A stretch of DNA of 15,962 bases, from assembly GCA_002455375.1 (NCBI GenBank), contig DKKR01000045.1:1-15962 (forward strand), read 5' to 3'. Of this stretch, positions 1 through 7,403 are shown one piece after another; within the stretch, counting starts at the first letter, position 1; every line of letters begins with the position of its first letter. Under the pieces are notes generated by a model, which ran no database searches, was not told where the DNA came from, and was given only the letters and a program-made list of their open reading frames with translations. A program made the position numbers and the translations under genes. Source of the DNA: Bacteroidetes bacterium UBA6661. Lineage in GTDB: Bacteria > Bacteroidota > Bacteroidia > AKYH767-A > OLB10.

Positions 1-1394
1 ATGGTCACCATTGCATTGGGTATTGGGTTTCCTGTTCCAGCTTCAACTACCTGTCCACTTACCGATGTAGAAGCAAGTGGTGATAACTGAACATCAAGTT
101 GCGTTACATTGCCATTGGTGAGCGATACTCCATTAATTGTCTTGGTGAAGTAGCCAGCCGCAGAAACTTCAACATTATAACTACCTGCAGTAGCTGTTCC
201 TGTTTTATATTCTCCGTTTGCTTTTGTGTTTTTAGTAATGTTTGTAGAAAGAACTTTTACGGTTGCATTAAAAATAGGATTGCCGGTAACTGAGTCTGTC
301 ACCACACCTTCAAGATAGCAGGCACGCTGATAAGTAGGTCCTAAAACAAAAAGTCCGTTGTTGATGTCAGATACTACAAGATTACCTGAGGGCAGATAAG
401 GATAAACGCCCCAATCCCCACTAAAACCATCACCTGCACCTTGTGTATAGGTGTCATACCATCCAACGTTAACCATGTTTTGTGGTCGCGTAACATCAGT
501 AATCACTACGCCATCTTTATACCAGGAAGTAACTGCATAATCAGCACCATTTTTTTGTATAATGTGTGTATTGTGTACAATAGATCCGGAGCCAGGAGTG
601 ATTTGAATTCTGTCCATTTCAATTATGTTGGCCGGATTTGAAATATCATAAGCTGTCAGATAGGAGTCAGAAACTTCATCAGTAGTAAACAAATACTGAC
701 TATTGGTAGAAAGCCATGCATTGTGAGTAAACTGCCCGGGTGTTACTTTTATTCCCAATGGAATGGGATTGGCTTTATTAGTTACATCATAAATTGTAAA
801 ATCACCATTATAAATATGGCATCCGAAATAATAATTTCCTCTGGCATAACCGTCATGTACGTAGGCACCGGGTGTATGTCCAACATAATTCGGGCTTAGC
901 GGGTTGGTAGCAATATCAGCAATGATTGTTGCTCCCTGAAATAAATTTGAGCCATGCAGATAAACATAGCCATCTTCAATATGCAGTGAGTGAATGTTAT
1001 CCAACTGGCCACTGATGGCGCCATTACCTGTCCAGTCAATTGCAGGTGCTGCATTAGGAAGTTGTGAGAGGTCAACTATTTGTAGTCCACCACCACCTTC
1101 AGTAGTTACGTATGCATAATGATCGTAAGTCTTTACTTCGCGCCATTGAGATTGTGGTCCGGGAACTAAAATTACTTCTGTAGGATTTGCCGGATTGCTG
1201 ACATCAACAATAGAAAGTCCGGATTCTGAGCCTACGAGTGCATATTCTTCGCCCGAAGGAGATACCCATCCGCCAATATTAGCAAGGTCGTCATTGGGAT
1301 AAGGCAATGTGCCGAGTAATGAAATGTTGAAGTTTTGTGCATTAACTGTTGAAGCAAAGCTTGCAGCTAAAAGGAGTGTGAAGAATTTTTTCAT
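1..1394 (-). CDS. Secreted choice-of-anchor B (LVIVD-type) protein, C-terminus beyond window
   Basis: The minus-strand frame is open from the ATG at 1394 to the left edge, giving 464 complete residues with no stop. The first 20 residues (MKKFFTLLLAASFASTVNAQ) look like a signal peptidase I signal peptide, so the protein is exported. Residues about 21-355 contain recurring segments of the type LSIVDVSNPANPTEV, LQIVDLSQLP, FTIYDVTNKANP, LTAYDISNPANI and VVITDVTRPQN. These match the LVIVD/choice-of-anchor B family, probably a beta-propeller, with His-rich strands such as NIHSLHIEDGYVYLHGS. From about residue 359 (LEGVVTDSVTGNPI) comes a carboxypeptidase-regulatory-like beta-sandwich, and a second begins near residue 447 (SGQVVEAGTGNPIPNAMVT) as the window ends. 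Family members end in different surface-anchoring or sorting tails. A T9SS tail would be expected here but lies outside the window. The biochemical role of the family is not known to me. The family call is firm; the function is not. Confidence 0.85.
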   Translation of the reverse strand, partial: MKKFFTLLLAASFASTVNAQNFNISLLGTLPYPNDDLANIGGWVSPSGEEYALVGSESGLSIVDVSNPANPTEVILVPGPQSQWREVKTYDHYAYVTTEGGGGLQIVDLSQLPNAAPAIDWTGNGAISGQLDNIHSLHIEDGYVYLHGSNLFQGATIIADIATNPLSPNYVGHTPGAYVHDGYARGNYYFGCHIYNGDFTIYDVTNKANPIPLGIKVTPGQFTHNAWLSTNSQYLFTTDEVSDSYLTAYDISNPANIIEMDRIQITPGSGSIVHNTHIIQKNGADYAVTSWYKDGVVITDVTRPQNMVNVGWYDTYTQGAGDGFSGDWGVYPYLPSGNLVVSDINNGLFVLGPTYQRACYLEGVVTDSVTGNPIFNATVKVLSTNITKNTKANGEYKTGTATAGSYNVEVSAAGYFTKTINGVSLTNGNVTQLDVQLSPLASTSVSGQVVEAGTGNPIPNAMVT

Positions 1395-1647
1395 GTTTAT
1401 TTTTGAAAAGACCGACAAAGCTATTAAAATAGCCATTCAAAGGGTTAAATGGTAACATTATCTTAAACTTTAATTAACAGATGAAAATGTTAGGGTACAG
1501 ATGCGTAAAATTTGAGGAGACCTTAAAAGTTAAAGTCAACATTGCTTAAACCCGGGAGCACAACTCAGGTTAATTACCAGGCTTTTCCAAACTCATTCAA
1601 ATAGTCTAAATGTTATTTCAAGCAGACTCAAAGTAGAACACTTGGTG
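1395..1647. other. Intergenic region, 253 bp
   Basis: This gap separates the stop of the PNGase-F-like gene from the start of the choice-of-anchor B gene, both on the minus strand. It holds the candidate promoter at 1417-1424 and a weak 7-base inverted repeat (TAACATT at 1453-1459, AATGTTA at 1486-1492). That repeat has no adjoining T-run in the direction of transcription, so I do not call it a terminator. No reading frame of useful length or RNA gene is visible. Confidence 0.6.
1417..1424 (-). promoter_or_regulatory. Candidate Bacteroidota -7 element (TAGCTTTG) for the choice-of-anchor B gene
   Basis: The minus strand reads TAGCTTTG, a full match to the TAnnTTTG consensus of the Bacteroidota housekeeping sigma factor, ending 22 bases before the ATG at 1394. 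No TTG/TTTG -33 box lies at the usual 17-23 base spacing; a TTTG at 1441-1438 is only 13 bases away. The element overlaps a short inverted repeat (GCTATT-aa-AATAGC, 1420-1433). Confidence 0.4.
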
Positions 1648-3963
1648 CTATTGAAACATTATTTTTTTTGTCATTATATTTTTCTCTGATTGCAACCTGA
1701 CAAAATAAACACCTTTGCTTAGACCCGATAGGTTGAATGAATATGCAGCGAGTTGCTCTGAAGTGTTGAAATAGTATGTTCTTAATGTTTCACCACTTAT
1801 GTTGTGTATGGAACATACCGTATTACCAAATTTATTTTCAGGAACCAGATAAAAGAATCCGCTGGCGGGGTTTGGATAAATATCAAAGTTTAAATTAAGT
1901 TCAGATTCCGGATTATGACTTTGAACACCTAATACTAAAGGTAAATTACTGTATCGAATCAAATAACCACCAATGCGATAAGAAGGATTGTAGCCATCAT
2001 TACAATTGGCACAGGTAACTCCCGACACACATGCCGGGTTGTTGGGATGACATATATCCTGATAGCTGGTTTGGAAAATATATTCGAAGTTAAAAGGTGC
2101 TTGCGATAAATATGGGGTTAAATCATAGAAATAAGGTTTAGGAATTGTTCCGGGGCACCAACCTGCGCGGTTGTATTGCCAGGTTCCTTGTTGTCCTGTA
2201 CAGCCATCAGGATTGGGGTTGCAGTCTGTCCATAAATCCTGAGTAAATGTGGTCACATTGTTTATTTTTAAATCGTGAATAGCATGGTAGAACTCCGCTG
2301 CATTGCCTGTGTTGTTGCTACCCCAGCCATGTCCTGTGGTTACTAATCTGAACGTAGCCTTTGATACATTAGAATAGGGTTTTATGACAACAGTATCCAT
2401 AGGTTGTAAATTGAGCGGGTTACCAAAGTTATAGTTACCTTTCCAAAGTTGTTCAATGGTTGAGTATAGAAATGCAGGCGGTGAAGCGTAATAATCAAAG
2501 TCAAGATTTATTTGCCATCCTCCCGTTCCCCAGGTTTCAATGTACATACGCAGTTCAATTTCTCCTTGTAATACCGATGCATAATCGGTAACATCAATCT
2601 GATGGTTGCACGCAACACGATAGGGTGTTATATAACGAAACAGCTCCATCCATTCACCGTTAGGAGCTTTAAATTCAACCCATGCTAAACGATCCCAGTC
2701 ATCGCATCCTCCGGGCACTGCAGGGCAGCTGATGTGCAGGTTGGCAACAATGCTATCATATACGCCTACTGATTGTGGCAGCGTATAGGTGCCATAAAAC
2801 CATTGCGAGCCAATTGTGCCCATATCAATGACACCGTTGGTGATGGTTTGTGCATTTTGTGTTGCAAAGGTATTGGTGACATTCAGGTTAATGGTATCCA
2901 CATCGGTGTTTCCGTTGTTGCCTGTTGCTGTAACGTAAATGGTGTAGTTGCCATAAGCAGGTGGTGTCCACCAAACCTGATAGTCGCCATCATTGTAAAT
3001 GGTGTTTAATACTACTCCGTTGATATTGTATTCTACCGAGGCAATGGATAATAAAGTAGGTTCTGCAATGCTGGCATTGGTATGCAAAAGATAGGGGTAA
3101 AGTTGCGGCATTTCCAAGTCATAATCACCGGTAAGCTTGCTGCTTACAGCAGGAAAGTAGGTAGTTAAATCAATCACATCAAAAGATAGTTGTGCACTTG
3201 CCGGGTAGTATAATGCATTACCTGCCTGATCGGCTTGCACCATTACAGTGCCTGTTGCGCCTGTCAAAGTCAAAGTATCACCATTTATAGTTGCAGGACC
3301 TGATACAATAGAGTAGGAGATAGGCAGTCCTGATGTTGTGGTACCTGTTAATGTAATTGGCGTTGAAACGGTAGATTGCTTAGGTACCGGATTGAGTGAT
3401 ATAATTTGATTGTTTTGACCGGTAGCACCGCAGCTCAAATCCTGAAATACGTTGAGTTCTGCACACATCACATGAATGCCGGAATAGCTTGAGTCGAAAA
3501 CTAACCTGATGTATTGTGCATTAACGGCACCAAAATAAATTGCAGCAGTCTGTTGAGCACCGCTGTTGGGATTTGGATAAATTAAAACACCAGCAGCTTG
3601 TGGACTACCCCATGTGATGCTATCGTTACTCAGATAAAAATGAAAATTTTTTACTCTTCCACCGGTGTTGTTGTCACGTGTTAAAAAACTAAAACCATTA
3701 ACAGGATAAACAGCACCTAGGTTGATTTGAATTTCATGAGGGTATGGAGTAGTTATTCCCTGCCATTTGGTATGCCAGAAGGTAGCAGTGTCGTTGTCAA
3801 TACAATGTGTAGCATGACCATTATTTGGGCCTTCGCCTACAAGTTCTTCGCTGTCAACATAACTTACTGTCCATTGAGTTTTTGCAATGGATGTAGTATC
3901 GCATGCTTGCGAAATATTTAATACAAAAACACCGATAAGAAGCAGGTATATTTTTTTCATCAT
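1648..3963 (-). CDS. T9SS-exported discoidin / peptide-N-glycosidase F-like protein
   Basis: This 771-residue protein is likely secreted or held on the cell surface. Residues 1-20 form a signal peptide ending SQA. Residues about 25-178 look like an F5/8 type C (discoidin) carbohydrate-binding domain (ATHCIDNDTATFWHTKW, HEIQINLGAVYPVNGF, YIRLVFDSSYSG). Residues about 185-365 are Ig-like linker sequence. Residues about 385-672 resemble the two beta-sandwich domains of PNGase F, the enzyme that removes N-linked glycans from asparagine. Matches are CDDWDR (420-425), ELFRYITPYR (440-449), IDVTDY (456-461), YIETW (474-478), AAEF (555-558) and NRAGWCPG (598-605). The three acidic positions of flavobacterial PNGase F (Asp60, Glu118, Glu206) correspond to Asp424, Glu476 and Glu557. 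Residues about 690-771 (FDIYPNPASG, GVYFVRL, final KKIMF) are a type A T9SS sorting domain. A distant PNGase-F-fold protein with another substrate is possible. MMKK is used as start; the second Met is equally possible. Confidence 0.85.
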   Translation of the reverse strand: MMKKIYLLLIGVFVLNISQACDTTSIAKTQWTVSYVDSEELVGEGPNNGHATHCIDNDTATFWHTKWQGITTPYPHEIQINLGAVYPVNGFSFLTRDNNTGGRVKNFHFYLSNDSITWGSPQAAGVLIYPNPNSGAQQTAAIYFGAVNAQYIRLVFDSSYSGIHVMCAELNVFQDLSCGATGQNNQIISLNPVPKQSTVSTPITLTGTTTSGLPISYSIVSGPATINGDTLTLTGATGTVMVQADQAGNALYYPASAQLSFDVIDLTTYFPAVSSKLTGDYDLEMPQLYPYLLHTNASIAEPTLLSIASVEYNINGVVLNTIYNDGDYQVWWTPPAYGNYTIYVTATGNNGNTDVDTINLNVTNTFATQNAQTITNGVIDMGTIGSQWFYGTYTLPQSVGVYDSIVANLHISCPAVPGGCDDWDRLAWVEFKAPNGEWMELFRYITPYRVACNHQIDVTDYASVLQGEIELRMYIETWGTGGWQINLDFDYYASPPAFLYSTIEQLWKGNYNFGNPLNLQPMDTVVIKPYSNVSKATFRLVTTGHGWGSNNTGNAAEFYHAIHDLKINNVTTFTQDLWTDCNPNPDGCTGQQGTWQYNRAGWCPGTIPKPYFYDLTPYLSQAPFNFEYIFQTSYQDICHPNNPACVSGVTCANCNDGYNPSYRIGGYLIRYSNLPLVLGVQSHNPESELNLNFDIYPNPASGFFYLVPENKFGNTVCSIHNISGETLRTYYFNTSEQLAAYSFNLSGLSKGVYFVRLQSEKNIMTKKIMFQ

Positions 3964-4002
3964 TTAATTTTATTTATTGATTTTTTCGATAATTATTGAC
4001 AA

Positions 4003-4010
4003 CAAAAGTA
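4003..4010 (-). promoter_or_regulatory. Candidate -7 element (TACTTTTG) for the PNGase-F-like gene
   Basis: The minus strand reads TACTTTTG, matching TAnnTTTG, 39 bases before the ATG at 3963. It lies in the 71-base gap after the RNA methyltransferase gene. It suggests that the surface-protein gene can be transcribed separately from the parE-parC run. No -33 box at proper spacing is visible. Confidence 0.35.
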
Positions 4011-4034
4011 ATTATAATAGATGACCTTTTCCAC

Positions 4035-5195
4035 TTAACTTTTCAACTTCATCAAACAACTAAACATAGTGTCGGATTGATGTTTGTATCCATGGAAAAA
4101 TGTTTGCTCCACAATATTAAGATTGCAATGTTTTGCAATACGCTTGGTATTTTCTTCGTTTTCCATTCCAAAGGCAGAGCAAGTCAAGTACAGAAACAGT
4201 CCATTATTTTTTAGATGTTTTGTTGCATTTTTCGTAATAGTAAATTGAAGGTTTGCATAATCCTTAATTTTATTTTTATCGAAATTCCAAAAGTTTTCCG
4301 GAGTGCGACTCCATGTGCCGGAGCCACTACAGGGTACATCGGCAATAATTACATCAAATTTTTCATTGAAGTTTAAGTCTTTTGTAAGATCGGCCTGCAT
4401 CGTTTTATAATTTCTGACAGCAGCTTTTTTTAATCTTTCTTCTGCATTTTGCAGTGATGAAGTGCGTAGGTCGGTAAGTAAAAAAGCAGCCTTTTGAAAA
4501 CGGTCGGCCAATAACAATGTCTTGCCTCCTGATCCACTGCAACAATCCCACATACGCTGCCCGCAGTTGTCGGGAAGCAACGATAGTGTTTGTTGTGAAG
4601 ATAAGTCCTGTATTTCAAAATGTCCTTTCAGATAAGATTCAAGTGCAGTAAGTGGTATGGCAGGAGCAAAACCAAGTGCATTTTCAGTGCTTTGAAAGGA
4701 GATAATTTCTTTTAACTTTAATTCATCTAATACAGATTTTTCAAAACCTTTGCGTATTCTTATCCACACTAATGGTTGTTGAAACATTGATGCAGCAAAT
4801 GCTTCTTTATCTATTTCTTTTGATAGTAAATCTAAGAATGAAAAGGCTACATCAGGAGTTATTCCGTCTTGTTTTCGGATAAATTCCAGCCTTTCAGAAA
4901 GGCTGTTTGATTCATTTTTTGCAATCTGGTATTTTTCAGATAAATAGTCACTTAATAAATTTTTTTCATTAGTAATAGAAAAGCTCAATGCCAATTGTTC
5001 TTCAACACTTCTATTGGGCAGAAGTAAAGCATAGCGATAGTAGTCATAGCATCCTGATGAAATTATTTTTCTGTCGCGACTGCCAAGTTGCTTGTTTTGC
5101 CTGAAATGGTTTTTCAGATAATGATGCAAGGGTACAGAAAAATCAAAACCGGCAATGATGCCGGTTATATGATTAAGTAATGTTTGTTGACGCAT
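4035..5195 (-). CDS. RsmB/NSUN-type RNA cytosine-5 methyltransferase
   Basis: This 386-residue protein is an S-adenosylmethionine-dependent RNA m5C methyltransferase of the RsmB/NOP/NSUN family, probably cytoplasmic and probably acting on rRNA. The SAM-binding motif I is WDCCSGSGGKT (216-226). Motif IV is ADVPCSGSGTW (285-295). Motif VI is LYLTCS (335-340). Both cysteines typical of this family are present: Cys289 in the PC motif and Cys339 in the TC motif, the latter being the expected nucleophile. The first 130 residues are helical and shorter than the NusB-like domain of enterobacterial RsmB (about 429 residues in total), so the target base cannot be assigned from E. coli. The start lies 3 bases after the parC stop, so translation and transcription are probably coupled to parC. 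The family is certain; the substrate position is not. Confidence 0.9.
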   Translation of the reverse strand: MRQQTLLNHITGIIAGFDFSVPLHHYLKNHFRQNKQLGSRDRKIISSGCYDYYRYALLLPNRSVEEQLALSFSITNEKNLLSDYLSEKYQIAKNESNSLSERLEFIRKQDGITPDVAFSFLDLLSKEIDKEAFAASMFQQPLVWIRIRKGFEKSVLDELKLKEIISFQSTENALGFAPAIPLTALESYLKGHFEIQDLSSQQTLSLLPDNCGQRMWDCCSGSGGKTLLLADRFQKAAFLLTDLRTSSLQNAEERLKKAAVRNYKTMQADLTKDLNFNEKFDVIIADVPCSGSGTWSRTPENFWNFDKNKIKDYANLQFTITKNATKHLKNNGLFLYLTCSAFGMENEENTKRIAKHCNLNIVEQTFFHGYKHQSDTMFSCLMKLKS

Positions 5196-5198
5196 GAA

Positions 5199-7352
5199 TC
5201 AGATTTCCATTTTCATCTGTACTTTTTGTGTAGGTGTTTTTACCTGTTCGGCAGGGCTTTTTTCTTTTGGAAACTCAAAGAGTTCAGGTTCACTTTCCTT
5301 GTCGTTTTTTTTTGAAGGCTCAGAACTTTTTACTGCAGAAGCTTCTGATTTTCCTTTGCCAACTTCTGTGATTTTGTGAACGGGAAATTTGGTGAGAATA
5401 TTTCCAACAGCAGAACGGTTTTTTATCAGCATCTCGTTAAAGTTGACATTAAACATTGTGTTTTTTAATTTAGGACGTGGCTTCAGCACAATTTGAATGG
5501 TTGGCGCATTGTCAGTTCCCGAAATACCGAGATAGATAATCTTTGAGTTTTCTGTTCCTTTTGTAAGATCATAAATTTTTTCGCGCGTGATGCCTCCAAT
5601 CGAAAAACGTTTGATAAACAAATCACCTCGCGCACCATCTCTATATACCATGTTGTAAACGGTGTTTTCATCATTCTTCTCAAACACTTTGATGAAACGA
5701 ATGTCTTTACCATAATAACTTTTATCAGATATTCGGTTCACTACAAATTTTCCATCACCGGTTATGGCCAAAACATCATCAATATCTGAACATTCACTAA
5801 CAAGTTCATCTTTTTTCAGACCGTAGCCAGCAAATCCCTCTTCACGATTTACGTATAATTTGGCATTATTGATAACAACTTTTCTAACTTCAATCTGCTC
5901 AAATCCTTCTTCGCTGATTACAGTTTTACGCTCTTTGCCTTTACCGTATTTTTTAAGTAAATCTTTAAAATAAGCAATAGCATAAGGTGTCAGATTTTTA
6001 AGATTATCTTTTACGACTTTTATTTTATCGTTAAGTGCTTTAATATGTTCGTCAGCTTTCTTAGCATCAAATTTTGAAATGCGTTTGATTTTTATTTCAG
6101 TAAGTTTTACAATATCATCTTCGGTGACTTCGCGCTTCAGTAATTTCTTAAACGGATTCAGTCCTTTGTCAATTGCCTGAATTACTGCTTCCCAGGTTTC
6201 GCATTCTTCTATTTTTCGATAAATACGGTTTTCGATAAATATTTTTTCAAGAGATGAAAAATGCCAATCTTCCATCAACTCGCTCAACTCAATTTCCAAT
6301 TCACGTTTCAATAATTCCAGTGTATTGTAAGTTGATTCTTTCAGAATGTCATTCACATTCAGAAATTCCGGTTTGCCATCACGAATCACGCAACTGTTGG
6401 GAGCAATGCTCACTTCACAATCAGTAAATGCATAAAGTGCTTCTATTGTTTTTTCAATATCCTCACTGGAGTCCGGATGTAGATAAATAGCTATTTCAAC
6501 TTCTGCAGCAGTGTTGTCTTCAACCTTTTTTACTTTGATTTTTCCTTTGTCATTTGCCGAAAGGATAGAGTCAATTAGCGAAGAGGTTGTTGTGCCAAAA
6601 GGAATCTGTTTAATCAGCAATGTCTTTTTGTCTTTCTGCTCGATGACAGCACGTACCTTTATTCTACCACCACGCAATCCTTCATTGTAATTCCTGAAAT
6701 CGGCAATGCCACCGGTGGCAAAATCGGGAAGGATGTTTGTTTTCTTATTACGTAAAACATCAATAGAGCCTTGTATCAACTCACAAAAATTGTGTGGTAA
6801 GATTTTACAGGCCAGACCAACGGCAATTCCTTCAATGCCTGATGCCAACAGCAATGGAAATTTTACAGGAAGAGAAACCGGTTCTTTATTTCTACCATCA
6901 TATGAAAGCTGCCAAACAGTAGTCTTTGGATTATAAACCACATCTAATGCAAACTTTGACAGGCGTGCTTCAATATAACGTGAAGCAGCAGCGGCATCAC
7001 CGGTGTAAATATTTCCCCAGTTACCCTGCATGTCAATTAGTAAATCGCGCTGACCAATCTGAATCAGTGCATCACCAATTGAAGCATCACCATGAGGGTG
7101 ATATTTCATGGTGTTACCAATAATGTTGGCTACTTTGTTGTATCTGCCATCTTCCATTTCCCACATGCTGTGCAGGATTCTGCGTTGAACAGGTTTTAGT
7201 CCGTCATCGAGATAGGGAACAGCACGTTCAAGAATTACATACGAGGCATAGTCTAAAAACCAGGTCTGATACATGTTTGAAATGTGTGTTGCCGGTTGTT
7301 CGACAATAGTGTTTACAGGTGATTTTACAGGTTTAATATTTTTTTTGCTCAT
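5199..7352 (-). CDS. parC: DNA topoisomerase IV subunit A (ParC)
   Basis: This 717-residue protein is the DNA-cleaving subunit of a type IIA topoisomerase. It works with ParE, encoded 51 bases upstream, to decatenate and relax DNA. The winged-helix/tower region includes YLDDGLKPVQRRILHSMW (47-64), KYHPHGDAS (83-91), GNWGN (110-114) and AAASRYIEARL (121-131), where Tyr126 is the expected active-site tyrosine that attacks DNA. A coiled-coil region (about 340-480) follows. The C-terminal part (about 485-665) resembles the beta-pinwheel region but is short, and ends in a Lys/Glu/Ser/Pro-rich tail (664-717). The position equivalent to E. coli GyrA Ser83 is Ala90. ParC is preferred over GyrA because of the adjacent parE and the HPHGDASIGDA/NWGN signature I associate with Bacteroidota ParC. 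The gene is followed after 3 bases by the RNA methyltransferase gene. Confidence 0.92.
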   Translation of the reverse strand: MSKKNIKPVKSPVNTIVEQPATHISNMYQTWFLDYASYVILERAVPYLDDGLKPVQRRILHSMWEMEDGRYNKVANIIGNTMKYHPHGDASIGDALIQIGQRDLLIDMQGNWGNIYTGDAAAASRYIEARLSKFALDVVYNPKTTVWQLSYDGRNKEPVSLPVKFPLLLASGIEGIAVGLACKILPHNFCELIQGSIDVLRNKKTNILPDFATGGIADFRNYNEGLRGGRIKVRAVIEQKDKKTLLIKQIPFGTTTSSLIDSILSANDKGKIKVKKVEDNTAAEVEIAIYLHPDSSEDIEKTIEALYAFTDCEVSIAPNSCVIRDGKPEFLNVNDILKESTYNTLELLKRELEIELSELMEDWHFSSLEKIFIENRIYRKIEECETWEAVIQAIDKGLNPFKKLLKREVTEDDIVKLTEIKIKRISKFDAKKADEHIKALNDKIKVVKDNLKNLTPYAIAYFKDLLKKYGKGKERKTVISEEGFEQIEVRKVVINNAKLYVNREEGFAGYGLKKDELVSECSDIDDVLAITGDGKFVVNRISDKSYYGKDIRFIKVFEKNDENTVYNMVYRDGARGDLFIKRFSIGGITREKIYDLTKGTENSKIIYLGISGTDNAPTIQIVLKPRPKLKNTMFNVNFNEMLIKNRSAVGNILTKFPVHKITEVGKGKSEASAVKSSEPSKKNDKESEPELFEFPKEKSPAEQVKTPTQKVQMKMEI

Positions 7353-7403
7353 TAGTTACTTTTTTGTGTCCGGTGACGGTGAAATAAATCAAATTAATTT
7401 CAA

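Noticed and set aside
1453..1492. Inverted repeat TAACATT / AATGTTA downstream of the PNGase-F-like gene as a terminator
   Set aside because: The stem is AT-rich, the loop is long and no T-run follows in the direction of transcription.
5305..5313. Nine-A run (minus strand) in the parC tail as a programmed frameshift that would restore a longer ParC
   Set aside because: Reading on in either alternative frame reaches a stop within about 25 codons and yields no ParC-like sequence.
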